From the NCBI RefSeq assembly GCF_015905305.1, contig NZ_JADZLQ010000003.1, positions 614,201 to 678,200 of the forward strand: a stretch of DNA of 64,000 nt. Direction: 5' to 3'. Positions within the stretch are counted from its first letter, which is position 1. The number at the start of each line of letters is the position of its first letter. Below the pieces are notes generated by a model, which saw nothing but the letters and a program-made list of their open reading frames with translations, made no database searches and was not told where the DNA came from. This DNA is from Pinirhizobacter soli. GTDB taxonomy: Bacteria > Pseudomonadota > Gammaproteobacteria > Xanthomonadales > Rhodanobacteraceae. A program made the translations under genes and the position numbers. Below are positions 33,763 to 43,332 of the stretch, in pieces.

Positions 33763-36063
33763 ATGAAAAAGTCCTGGATCTTCAAGCGTATCTCCCTGCG
33801 CCTGCATCGCGAGGATGGCGGCCTGGACCTTCGTCCATGGCGTAGCAACTCCGATGCTGCGGAACCGGCGGGACCGGATTTCCCACGACGCGAGTTCCTT
33901 AGACACAGCGCCTTTACTGCCGGTGGCCTGGGCTTGGCCGGCATGACAGGTACATTCGGGTTGTCCTGGCTATTTGAACGGTCTGCCTCGGCAGCTACGG
34001 TCATGCCAACGGGCGATCTCGTCATCAGTGCGGACGAAACGATCATTCGTTCGCGGCGAGAGTTGATCATGTTCCACGGTCAATCCAATGCAATAGGGAC
34101 GGGTGGCCGCCCGGCGCTTACGTTGCAGCAGATCTATGCCAACGTCACCTTCAATGGCGGCGTGCGGCCCGGCACCGATGCCAGCGCAATGACCAGCCTG
34201 GTCCCACTGGTGGAATACGACGGTGGACATGGCACGGGCGGCGAAGTAGGCACCAATGCCTGCGCCGATGGCCTTGTGGAGTACACCGCTACGCTCAGCG
34301 GCGTGCCTGCATCGGCGCAGTACAGCCGCTACAGCGCCTTCACCAGCGGCGAGGGCGGCAGGCCGATCGGTTACTTTGCCACCTTCCTTGACGACGACAA
34401 TCCCGGCGGCTACCAGGGTTGGGACGACAGCAAGCTTCGCCTTACCTCGATGCTGGCGCTGATGCGTGCCGAAGGTAAGAAGGACGCCAGCAATATCGGC
34501 TGGCTGGCAACCACCTGGCAGCAGGGCGAGGCCGACTCCACCGGCCTTTCCGAGACACGCGCCAGCTACAAGACCAAGCTTGCCGCGCTTGAACGCGCGC
34601 ACTGGCTCAAGCTCAGCCAGGTCTACCTGCCCGAGCAGAGCTGGCGGCCGCTTTGGCTAATTGCGCAGGTTTGCAGCCACAACAGCTATGGCGCCACCAG
34701 CCTGGCCTTCTGCAATCCGTTCATCGCATTGGCCCAGCGCGACGCGTGCCTTGCCAGCCCTTACTTGCGCATGGTCAATCCGCAGTACATGTTCGATTAC
34801 GTCGACGAGTCGGCGCGCGATCAGCCGATGCTTCACCTCGATAACGAAAGCCATCGCTGGCAGGGGCGCTATTTCGCACGGGCTCTCTATCAATTGATCC
34901 AGGACCGCTCGGCGGGCGTAGCATTGAACAACCCGGCGCTGGACATGCTGACGGCGGTCAGGGTCAATGCCAGCACGATCAACCTGGTCTTCAACGTGCC
35001 CGCCGGCGTGCTGACCATCGACACCAGTTGGGTCGCATCGACGCGCAACTATGGCCTGGACGTGCGCGACGCCAACAACAAGCTCGTGCCGGCCAGCCCT
35101 GGCGACAACAACATCATCGCCGGGGTAAGGGTGATCGCTCGCGATACCTTGCAGATAGCCCTCAAGATCGCCCTGCCGAGCACCGCGGCGAAGATCACGC
35201 TGGGTTGGGGCGACCCCGCTGAGCCCGCCTCCCTTGCTGGACGCAATGCAGGTCCGCGCAGCAACATCCGCGACAGCGCTGGCGAGGCGGACTTCTACAA
35301 GGCCAGCAACGGCTCCGTGCGACCGATGCACAACTACGCGCTGGTTGCCGATGTCGCCCTGGGCTGGGTCGGCCGGGTGCAGCCCGCAGGCGAATGGCAT
35401 TTCAATGGCAACGCGCGCAGTGACATCATCGATCGATCCGGCAGCGGCCGAGCGGCACTCAAGCTGATCGGCAAGCCCAGCTTCACAGCTTCGGGCGTGC
35501 AGTCGGCCAACAACACCCAGGGCTTCCAGACCGATATCGACGAGACTGCCAGCATCACCTTCGCGGCCGTCTTCTGCAGCCCATATGGTGTCGGTCCGTC
35601 AAGCAACGCGGGGCGTGCGCTGAGTACCTACCAGGGCTTCAGTCCTCATGAGGCCGGCCTGGCGCTACAACATTCCTACGATACGGCGGTGGCCAACTCG
35701 GAGCTGACAAGCTTCCGCCTGGCCCTCGCCAGTGGCGAAAAAGCTGTAACCAACGGTCCCTTCCAGGCAGTGGCTACACGCTACAAGCCCCGCTTCGCCA
35801 TCGTCTCGATTGATGCAGCCACTGGCACGGTGCGCTTCCTCTGCCCAAGCTACGAAGAAGCACCGCGCGAGGAGACTTACGCCGGCCTCGCCAACCGGCC
35901 GCTCAACGGCAAGGTGCTGATCAATGCATGGAAGGACGGCGGCGATGCAACCCAGCAGGGCGCCATCCTCACTCGCTATGCCGCCGTCTGGACGCGTGCG
36001 CTGAGCCTCGAGGAAATGCTGGCGGAATACGAATACGCACGCGGCTTGTACGGAGCGGTCTGA
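33763..36063 (+). CDS. Tat-exported SGNH/sialate-O-acetylesterase-like protein with C-terminal lectin-like domain
   Basis: A 766-residue protein. The twin-arginine motif (PRREFLRHSAFTAGG, Arg42-Arg43) and hydrophobic stretch lie after an unusual 40-residue N-terminal extension. The catalytic domain begins at about residue 100 with the FHGQSNAIG block (Ser108), the hallmark of SASA/CE6-type carbohydrate esterases, and continues to an Asp/His pair in HLDNESHRWQGRY near residue 362. Residues 380-490 look like an Ig-type unit; 540-766 look like a LamG/concanavalin-like domain. It probably deacetylates a polysaccharide outside the cytoplasm. A hairpin follows the stop. Confidence 0.72.
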   Translation: MKKSWIFKRISLRLHREDGGLDLRPWRSNSDAAEPAGPDFPRREFLRHSAFTAGGLGLAGMTGTFGLSWLFERSASAATVMPTGDLVISADETIIRSRRELIMFHGQSNAIGTGGRPALTLQQIYANVTFNGGVRPGTDASAMTSLVPLVEYDGGHGTGGEVGTNACADGLVEYTATLSGVPASAQYSRYSAFTSGEGGRPIGYFATFLDDDNPGGYQGWDDSKLRLTSMLALMRAEGKKDASNIGWLATTWQQGEADSTGLSETRASYKTKLAALERAHWLKLSQVYLPEQSWRPLWLIAQVCSHNSYGATSLAFCNPFIALAQRDACLASPYLRMVNPQYMFDYVDESARDQPMLHLDNESHRWQGRYFARALYQLIQDRSAGVALNNPALDMLTAVRVNASTINLVFNVPAGVLTIDTSWVASTRNYGLDVRDANNKLVPASPGDNNIIAGVRVIARDTLQIALKIALPSTAAKITLGWGDPAEPASLAGRNAGPRSNIRDSAGEADFYKASNGSVRPMHNYALVADVALGWVGRVQPAGEWHFNGNARSDIIDRSGSGRAALKLIGKPSFTASGVQSANNTQGFQTDIDETASITFAAVFCSPYGVGPSSNAGRALSTYQGFSPHEAGLALQHSYDTAVANSELTSFRLALASGEKAVTNGPFQAVATRYKPRFAIVSIDAATGTVRFLCPSYEEAPREETYAGLANRPLNGKVLINAWKDGGDATQQGAILTRYAAVWTRALSLEEMLAEYEYARGLYGAV

Positions 36064-36067
36064 AGCA

Positions 36068-36102
36068 CGGGCGTCGCGGCCTGCCAGACAGCCGCGCGCC
36101 CG
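36068..36102. terminator. bidirectional terminator between convergent genes
   Basis: CGGGCG-T-CGCGGC pairs with GCCGCG-C-GCCCG around a 10-base loop, 5 bp after the esterase-like gene and 19 bp beyond the last gene of the minus-strand glycoside operon. The stem has one mismatch and no T-run. Confidence 0.55.
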
Positions 36103-36120
36103 ATTCCGAACAAAAGCCGC

Positions 36121-36891
36121 TTAATCCAGCGGCCTCACCCAGATATTGCGAAAGCTGATGGGTTGCGAGTGATCGCCGTGCGCCTGGAGCTTGATGGGTG
36201 CTTCGGTGTACGCATTGTATTTAGGCTTCCCGATATAGAGGGTCTCGCCGGCAAGCTGGGCGTGGTTCTGTACCAGCACGCCGTTGTGGAACAGCGTGAT
36301 GTAGGCCGGTGACTTCAGCGAGCCGTCGGCGGCAAACACCGGCGCCGTCCAGATGGCGTCGTAGGTTTGCCATTCGCCAGGGGGGCGCATGGCGTTGGCC
36401 AGCGGTGGTGTCTGCTTGTAGACGCTGCCCGCCTGTCCATTGACGTAGGTCTTGTTGTTGTACGAGTCCAGGATCTGGATCTCGTAGCCTTCGTCGCCAG
36501 GGCCTGTGGATGCGACGTACATGCCACTGTTGCCGCGTGCCTGGCCGTCGCCGGTGATGTCCTTGGGCACCTGCCACTCCAGGTGAATCTGGTAGTTCGT
36601 GAACTTCTGCTTGGTCTGGATGTTGCCGGTGGCCTTGTCGACGGTTACCACGCCGTCGTGCACCTTCCAGTTCGCCGGGGAATGATCCTTCGATGCCTCC
36701 CATTTCGAAAGGTCGTGGCCGTCGAACAGGACGATGGCGTCGGAGGGCGGCGCACTGTTTTGCTTGCCCGGCGATACTACTTTGGGTACAGGTTCCCACT
36801 GCTCGGTCGCCTTGGGGTCGGTCTGCGCCCAGGCGGATGTCGATGCGGCTGCAACGGAGAAAGCAAGGAAAAGCGCGCGTCGCTGGTTCAT
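36121..36891 (-). CDS. 3-keto-disaccharide hydrolase (DUF1080 family), exported
   Basis: A 256-residue protein with a cleavable signal peptide (about 1-22, ending AWA) and a DUF1080/3-keto-disaccharide hydrolase jelly-roll: IVLFDGHDLSKWEA near residue 52, GNSGMYV, then GYEIQILDSYNN, QTYDAIW and the closing PISFRNIWVRPL. Proteins of this family cleave glycosides whose sugar was first oxidised at C3. It is the last gene of the operon that also encodes the C3 dehydrogenase. ATG 36891 was preferred because AAGGA lies 5 bases before it. Confidence 0.85.
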   Translation of the reverse strand: MNQRRALFLAFSVAAASTSAWAQTDPKATEQWEPVPKVVSPGKQNSAPPSDAIVLFDGHDLSKWEASKDHSPANWKVHDGVVTVDKATGNIQTKQKFTNYQIHLEWQVPKDITGDGQARGNSGMYVASTGPGDEGYEIQILDSYNNKTYVNGQAGSVYKQTPPLANAMRPPGEWQTYDAIWTAPVFAADGSLKSPAYITLFHNGVLVQNHAQLAGETLYIGKPKYNAYTEAPIKLQAHGDHSQPISFRNIWVRPLD

Positions 36892-36911
36892 GGTCATCCT
36901 TCGATGAAAGT

Positions 36912-37817
<906 letters not shown>

Positions 37818-37819
37818 GG

Positions 37820-38875
37820 TTATTGGAGTCCCAGGATGTCGCGGTTGAACGCGCGGTCGTTACCGGTCGCGGCGAAATCGTCGAACGCGCGCTCGGTGAC
37901 CTTGATGATGTGGTCGCGGATAAAGATCGCGCCTTCCTTCGCGCCTTGCTGGGCATCCTTGATGCAGCACTCCCACTCGAGCACGGCCCAGCCTGGATAA
38001 CCGTACTGCGCCATTTTGCTGAAGATCGCCCTGAAATCGATCTGCCCGTCGCCCAGCGAGCGGAAACGCCCGGGACGATCGATCCAGCTCTGGTAGCCAC
38101 CGTAGACGCCCGCGCGCCCGTTGGGGCGGAACTCGGCATCCTTCACGTGGAACGCGCGGATACGCTCGTGATAGAAGTCGATGAATTCCAGATAGTCCAT
38201 CTGCTGCAGGACCATGTGGCTGGGGTCGTAGAGGATGTTGGCGCGTGGGTGATTCCCCACCGCTTCGAGGAAGCGCTCGAAAGTAGCACCATCGTGCAGG
38301 TCCTCGCCTGGGTGAAGCTCATAGCAGACATCGACGCCGGCGTCGTCGAAGGCATCAAGGATGGGCCGCCAACGCTTGGCCAGTTCCGCAAAGGCTTCCT
38401 CGACCAGCCCGGCAGGGCGCTGCGGCCACGGGTAGAACAGATGCCATGCCAGCGCGCCGGAGAAGGTTGCATGCGAAGTCAGGCCGAGATGCTTGCTCGC
38501 CTTCGCCGCAAGCTTCAGTTGTTGCACCGCCCAGGCCTGGCGTTCCTCCGTATGTCCGCGCAGTGCAACCGGCGCGAAACCATCGAACAGGCGGTCGTAG
38601 GCAGGATGCGAGGCCACCAGCTGCCCCTGCAAGTGTGTCGACAACTCGGTCACCGCCAGCCCGTGCTCGGCCAGCATGCCGGTGATGTCATCGCAATACG
38701 TCTTGCTTGCCGCCGCCTGCTCAAGATCGAACAGGCGGTGATCGTTGCTGGGAATCTGCACGCCGACGAAGCCCAATGACGCCGCCCACTTGGCGATGTC
38801 GGGAAGCGTGTTGAATGGCGCTACATCCTGCGAATACTGGGCAAGGAAGATGCCCGGACCCTTGAGCGTTTTCAT
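37820..38875 (-). CDS. sugar phosphate isomerase/epimerase family TIM-barrel protein
   Basis: A 351-residue protein without a signal peptide. The AP-endonuclease-2-like TIM-barrel metal ligands show in VCYELHPGEDLHDG, ILYDPSHMVLQQMD, AFHVKDAEF and WAVLEWECCIKDA. Relatives include the enzymes that epimerise or eliminate C3-oxidised sugars, such as DgpB/C-type C-deglycosidase subunits. It overlaps the upstream subunit-3 gene by 4 bp, which shows it belongs to the operon. A cytoplasmic step after import is likely. Confidence 0.85.
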   Translation of the reverse strand: MKTLKGPGIFLAQYSQDVAPFNTLPDIAKWAASLGFVGVQIPSNDHRLFDLEQAAASKTYCDDITGMLAEHGLAVTELSTHLQGQLVASHPAYDRLFDGFAPVALRGHTEERQAWAVQQLKLAAKASKHLGLTSHATFSGALAWHLFYPWPQRPAGLVEEAFAELAKRWRPILDAFDDAGVDVCYELHPGEDLHDGATFERFLEAVGNHPRANILYDPSHMVLQQMDYLEFIDFYHERIRAFHVKDAEFRPNGRAGVYGGYQSWIDRPGRFRSLGDGQIDFRAIFSKMAQYGYPGWAVLEWECCIKDAQQGAKEGAIFIRDHIIKVTERAFDDFAATGNDRAFNRDILGLQ

Positions 38876-39462
38876 ATCTTCAGTTCCGTTTCAACGGCCC
38901 ATGCCTTGCCATTGCCCGCCTGGGACAGCGGAATGTCGGCCTTGAAACCACCGGGAACTGCGACGTACTGCAACACCTGCGTGCAGCCAGGCTCGGACAT
39001 GAAGAAGCCCAGCATGGTCAGCTTCTTGGTCATCAGCACGAAGTCGGCCGCGGGCGGCACCTTGGCATTGGGCGGTACGGCAACGGCTTCCGCGTGGAGC
39101 TTGTTTACCAGCGCCTTGCGCTGGGATTCGTCCAGCTGCAGGAACGGTTTGCCGCCGGCCTGGTCGAACGCAGCCAGCGCGGTGAGGTACCGCTCCTTCT
39201 CGTTCTTGGTATAGACATCCTTGAACATCGAATCGATGAAGGCAGGCACGCCTGCATCGACGGCCCCCGGGGTATCGGTGCGCGGGATCACGATGTCGGC
39301 CACTGCGCCGATCAGGCTGCTTTGCGCCGGACTAAAGAACCCGGGAGCCGCCCCCGGCTTTTGCGAAGCGGCAAAGGCATCGAATACGGCCAGCAACGAA
39401 GGTGCAGCGACCGCACCGACCGCAAGCGTGGACATGCTTTTCAACCATTCACGACGGTTCAT
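38872..39462 (-). CDS. gluconate 2-dehydrogenase subunit 3-family protein (glucoside 3-dehydrogenase small subunit)
   Basis: The 196-residue protein has a Tat-type signal (MNRREWLKSMSTLAVGAVAA) and the subunit-3 domain (ADIVIPRTDTPGAVDAGVPA near residue 56). In glucoside 3-dehydrogenases of the Caulobacter LacA/LacC kind, this subunit carries the export signal and accompanies the FAD-bearing GMC subunit to the periplasm. The GMC subunit is encoded 11 bp upstream. No cytochrome c gene is seen in the operon, so the electron acceptor must be encoded elsewhere. Confidence 0.85.
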   Translation of the reverse strand: MNRREWLKSMSTLAVGAVAAPSLLAVFDAFAASQKPGAAPGFFSPAQSSLIGAVADIVIPRTDTPGAVDAGVPAFIDSMFKDVYTKNEKERYLTALAAFDQAGGKPFLQLDESQRKALVNKLHAEAVAVPPNAKVPPAADFVLMTKKLTMLGFFMSEPGCTQVLQYVAVPGGFKADIPLSQAGNGKAWAVETELKI

Positions 39463-39473
39463 GGCTTATATCC

Positions 39474-41165
39474 TCAGATGTTGCCGCGCTTGAGTTCATC
39501 CACCGCATGGCTGGCCGCGCGTGCGGTCAGCGCCATGTAGGTCAACGACGGGTTCTGGCAGGCGGACGACGCCATGGCCGAGCCATCGGTAATGAACACG
39601 TTGTTGCAGGCGTGCATTTGGTTCCACGCGTTCAGTACCGAGGTCTTCGGGTCGCGGCCCATGCGCGCGGTACCCATTTCGTGGATGCCGGCGCCGACGT
39701 TGGCCTCCATGGTGAAGGCTTGCGCGTTCTTGTAACCGGCGGCGTTGAACATCTCCAGCGCGTCGTCGATCATTTCCTTGGTCATCAGGTGTTCGTTTTC
39801 CCGGTGCACGGCGTCGAAGTTGAGTACGGGCAAGCCGTACTTGTCCTTGATCCTGCGATCGAGGGTAACCATGTTCTTGTGGTTCGGCAGCATTTCGCCG
39901 AAGCCCATCATCGACACGCCCCACGGGCCGGGATTTTCCGCGGCTTTCTTGAGGTCCGCGCCCAGCACTGCCTGGTCGACCAGGCGCGTCCAGTCGCTGC
40001 GACTTGCGCCACCCTGGTAACCGAAGCCGCGCAGGTATTTTCGCTTGTCGGCACCGACATTACGGTAGCGCGGGATGTAGAAGCCATTGGGCCGGCGCCC
40101 GGAGTAATAGCGGTCTTCATGGCCTTCCACCAGCGCGTGCGCGCCATTGCCGAAGATGTGGTCCATGATGTTGTGGCCCACTTCGCCGCTGTCGTTGCCG
40201 AAGCCGTTGGGGAAGCGGCTGGATACGGAATTGAGCAGGATGTGCGTGGTGCCGAAGGTGGATGCGTTAAGGAATATCACCCGCGCGAAGTATTCGGTCT
40301 GGTGGCCGGTTTCGGCATCGAGCACGCGCACGCCGGTCGCCTTGCCCTTGGCGTTGTCGTAGATCAGCTCGTAGACGATGGCGTTGGTGACGATCGTCAT
40401 GTTGCCGGTTCTCTCGGCGGAGGGCAGCGTTGACGAGTTGCTGCTGAAATAACCGCCGAAAGGACAGCCGCGCATGCACAGGTTGCGATACTGGCACGTA
40501 CCACGCTGCGGGCTCTGGTCGTGCTTGAGCGGCTCGGACAGGTTCGCCGTGCGGCCGATGATCAGCTTGCGGCTGAACTTCTCGCCCAGCTTGCCCTGGA
40601 AATCCTTCTCCACGCAATTCAGTTCCATCGGCTTGAGGAACTGGCCATCGGGAAGCTGCGCCATGTTCTCAGTCGAGCCGCTGACGCCGATGAAGTGCTC
40701 GACGTAGTCGTACCAGGGGGCGAGGTCCTTGTAGCGGATGGGCCAGTCCACGCCCACGCCGTCCTTGCCGTTCGCCTCGAAATCCATTTCGCTGAAGCGG
40801 TAGCTTTGCCGGCCCCACATCAGGGAGCGTCCACCCACGTGGTAGCCGCGGAACCAGTCGAAGGGCTTGGTTTCCTCGTACGGGTTGTCCAGGTCGTCGA
40901 CGAACCAGTGCTTGGTCGACTGCGTGATGCCATAGAACGACGGGCGCGTGTGTTTCGGGTGGCGCTTGATGTCTTCCTGGGTGGGCTCGTCGGCGTAGGG
41001 CAGCTCCCACGGTGCTTTCATGGCGGTGGGGTAATCGCCGTGCTTGACCATGGGTCCGCGATCGAGCACCAGGGTCTTCAGACCCTTCTCGGTCAGTTCC
41101 TTGGCGGCCCAGCCGCCACTGACGCCGGTACCGACGACGATGGCGTCGAATGTGTTCTTTTCCAT
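39474..41165 (-). CDS. GMC oxidoreductase, glucoside 3-dehydrogenase large subunit
   Basis: A 563-residue flavoprotein. The N-terminal FAD Rossmann motif is VVGTGVSGGWAAKELTEKG (11-29); the middle holds HVGGRSLMWGRQSYRF and the Cys-rich CQYRNLCMRGCPFGGYFSS segment typical of this subfamily, which may bind a cluster or form disulfides. The C-terminal active site is IHEMGTARMG (His) with a downstream NPSLTYMALTA (Asn). It oxidises the C3 hydroxyl of glycosides in characterised relatives. It has no signal of its own and would be carried by the subunit-3 partner. Confidence 0.87.
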   Translation of the reverse strand: MEKNTFDAIVVGTGVSGGWAAKELTEKGLKTLVLDRGPMVKHGDYPTAMKAPWELPYADEPTQEDIKRHPKHTRPSFYGITQSTKHWFVDDLDNPYEETKPFDWFRGYHVGGRSLMWGRQSYRFSEMDFEANGKDGVGVDWPIRYKDLAPWYDYVEHFIGVSGSTENMAQLPDGQFLKPMELNCVEKDFQGKLGEKFSRKLIIGRTANLSEPLKHDQSPQRGTCQYRNLCMRGCPFGGYFSSNSSTLPSAERTGNMTIVTNAIVYELIYDNAKGKATGVRVLDAETGHQTEYFARVIFLNASTFGTTHILLNSVSSRFPNGFGNDSGEVGHNIMDHIFGNGAHALVEGHEDRYYSGRRPNGFYIPRYRNVGADKRKYLRGFGYQGGASRSDWTRLVDQAVLGADLKKAAENPGPWGVSMMGFGEMLPNHKNMVTLDRRIKDKYGLPVLNFDAVHRENEHLMTKEMIDDALEMFNAAGYKNAQAFTMEANVGAGIHEMGTARMGRDPKTSVLNAWNQMHACNNVFITDGSAMASSACQNPSLTYMALTARAASHAVDELKRGNI

Positions 41166-41184
41166 GTGTCTGCCTTGATCCGGT

Positions 41185-42078
41185 TCAGCGCATCGGGCGC
41201 AGGTAGGCGAAATCGACGCGCGCGGCGTCGAGCTGGCTCATGCGGTCGAAGGGGCCTTCCTGTTCGACGAAGCAATGCTTCAGTCCGGAGGTGTCCGCCG
41301 CCGCCATGATCGGTTTGTAGTCGAGCGTGCCGCGGCCAAGTTCCGCGCCTGGATAGTTATTCTTGTCGTTGGCGCCGGGCAGGAAATCCTTGGCATGCAT
41401 CAACGGGATGCGGCCGGGGTTGGCCTTGAAGATATCCGCCGGGTTCTTGCCGCCCGCGTGGACCCAGCCGCAGTCGAGCTCGAACTGGACGAGCTTGTGG
41501 TCGGTTTCCTTCAACAGCACGTCGTAGAACGTCTGCCCGCCGCCCACGTCGGTAAATTCCAGATGGTGGTTGTGATAGGCGTATTGCAGTCCCGCCTGCT
41601 TGGCCTTTTCGCCGAGGCGGTTGGCGTACTCCGCCGCCCGCTTGGCCTCGTCCAGTGAGTAGGTCGGCTCCGGCGCGCTCTTTCCCTTCGCGGCCTGTTC
41701 CTTCTGCATGATCGCCGGCAGCATGCTGCTGACGATGAACTGCGAGCCAAGCGTGTGTGCCGCGTCGATACCGGATTCGAAGCCGAGGCTGTCGAAGTGC
41801 ATGCTAGGAGACCGCAAGCCGGTTTCGTTCAACTGATCGCGCAGGGTCTTGGCCGTGCTGGTGACGATGGCTTCGATTTCCGTGTAGCCAATCGCCTTGA
41901 GCGTCTTGAGCGCACCCAGGGGATCGTCCTGGTAGGCCTTCAGCACCATGTAGAGCTGGATGCCGAGCGGCTTGCCCTGCGAGGCTGCGGCAAGGAGCTT
42001 GCCGGGTGCGCCAAGGGTAAGCCACGCCGCCGAGCCGAACAGCGCGGAACGAGCCAGGAACTGCCTGCGATTCATCAT
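41185..42078 (-). CDS. Tat-exported sugar isomerase-like TIM-barrel protein
   Basis: A 297-residue protein with a clear Tat signal (NRRQFLARSALFGSAAWLTL) and a xylose-isomerase-like barrel: IGYTEIEAIV, YAYHNHHLEFTDVG, LVQFELDCGWVHAGGK and LMHAKDFLPG carry the expected metal-binding Glu, Asp and His. Third TIM-barrel enzyme of the operon. Being exported, it may work with the 3-keto-disaccharide hydrolase on oxidised glycosides in the periplasm. It starts 37 bp after the transporter gene. Confidence 0.82.
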   Translation of the reverse strand: MMNRRQFLARSALFGSAAWLTLGAPGKLLAAASQGKPLGIQLYMVLKAYQDDPLGALKTLKAIGYTEIEAIVTSTAKTLRDQLNETGLRSPSMHFDSLGFESGIDAAHTLGSQFIVSSMLPAIMQKEQAAKGKSAPEPTYSLDEAKRAAEYANRLGEKAKQAGLQYAYHNHHLEFTDVGGGQTFYDVLLKETDHKLVQFELDCGWVHAGGKNPADIFKANPGRIPLMHAKDFLPGANDKNNYPGAELGRGTLDYKPIMAAADTSGLKHCFVEQEGPFDRMSQLDAARVDFAYLRPMR

Positions 42079-42114
42079 GTACGGTTCTCCGCCGATGGGG
42101 ATGGAGGGGTTGGG

Positions 42115-43332
42115 TCAGGTGGCGACGGCGGCGGGGTTGCCTGCCTTCACCTTGCGATCCTTGAACAGCAATACGAACAAAACGAGCACGACGGCGGCGC
42201 AGCCACCGGCGAGCATCCAGATGCCGTGCCAGTCGTGCGTAACCACGCCCTGGGCGTTGGTCCGCGCATAGGTGTCTACCGCCACCCCGGACAGCCACGA
42301 GCCGACGAACATGCCAAGGCCGTACGTCAGGAAGGTGATCAGCCCCTGCGTTGCCGCACGCAAAGCGGTCGGCGCTTCGCGATCGATATAGATCTGGCCG
42401 ACGACAAAGAAGAAGTCGAAGCAAATGCCGTGAAGGATGATGCCGAGCCAGAGCATCCACATCAGCTCGCCGGTGCCGCCGAAGGCAAACATGGCATAGC
42501 GCACCACCCAGGCCAGCATGCCCACGGCGAGCATGTACTTGACGCCCAGGCGCCGGAAGAACCAGGGGATCAGCAGCATGCAGAGAATTTCCGACATCTG
42601 CCCGCCAGTCATCTTGCCGGCGGCGTTGACCACGCCAATCTCGTTGAGGAACAGGTTGGTGAACGCGTAGTAGAACTGCAGCGGAATGCAGATCAGGAAC
42701 GAGGCGAGCGCGAACACCGCCATCGAGCGGTCGCGCAGCAGGTGCAGGGACTCAAGCGGAAGCACCGTGCGGATACTGAAGCGCTGGTCGCGGGCGAGCG
42801 GCGGCGTGGGGGGCAGGGTGAAGCAGTAGCCTGCCATGGCGAGGGAAAGTCCGGCGGCCAGGTGCAGGGGTGACGCGGTGGCTTCCACGCCCCAGGCGCC
42901 GACGATCAGGCCCATGATGATCCAGCCGATGGTGCCGAACACGCGGATCGCGCCAAATTCCTCCTGCGGATCATTGATGTGCCGCATGGCGAGGGAGGTG
43001 GTGAGCGCCAGCGTCGGCATGTAGCAGAGGCTGTAGGCGAGCAGTGCGGCATACAGCACGCCGAACGAGGTCTGTTGGGCGGCGACCACCAGCAGGACGG
43101 CGCCGACGATGTGCAATATGACGAGCACACGGCGCGTATCGAACAAGCGGTCGGCAAGCAGTCCCACGAACAGCGGCGAGATCATCGCACCAATGGCCGT
43201 GGTGCCGGCTATGGCGCCGATTTCCTTGCCGCTGAAATGCAGTGTCTGGCCAAGCCAGGTGCCGACCGTGACGTACCAGGCGCCCCAGATCGCGAACTCG
43301 AACAGCATCATTACCCTAAGGCGCCACTTCAT
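42115..43332 (-). CDS. NupG-like MFS nucleoside/sugar:H+ symporter
   Basis: A 405-residue inner-membrane transporter with 12 predicted helices and the nucleoside:H+ symporter pattern: MLFEFAIWGAWYVTVGTWLG at the N-terminus, FGAIRVFGTIGWIIMG mid-protein and ICFDFFFVVGQIYIDREAP in the second half. In this operon the likely cargo is a monosaccharide or 3-keto sugar released by the exported enzymes. Its ATG overlaps the Gfo/Idh/MocA stop by 4 bp (ATGA). Confidence 0.85.
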   Translation of the reverse strand: MKWRLRVMMLFEFAIWGAWYVTVGTWLGQTLHFSGKEIGAIAGTTAIGAMISPLFVGLLADRLFDTRRVLVILHIVGAVLLVVAAQQTSFGVLYAALLAYSLCYMPTLALTTSLAMRHINDPQEEFGAIRVFGTIGWIIMGLIVGAWGVEATASPLHLAAGLSLAMAGYCFTLPPTPPLARDQRFSIRTVLPLESLHLLRDRSMAVFALASFLICIPLQFYYAFTNLFLNEIGVVNAAGKMTGGQMSEILCMLLIPWFFRRLGVKYMLAVGMLAWVVRYAMFAFGGTGELMWMLWLGIILHGICFDFFFVVGQIYIDREAPTALRAATQGLITFLTYGLGMFVGSWLSGVAVDTYARTNAQGVVTHDWHGIWMLAGGCAAVVLVLFVLLFKDRKVKAGNPAAVAT

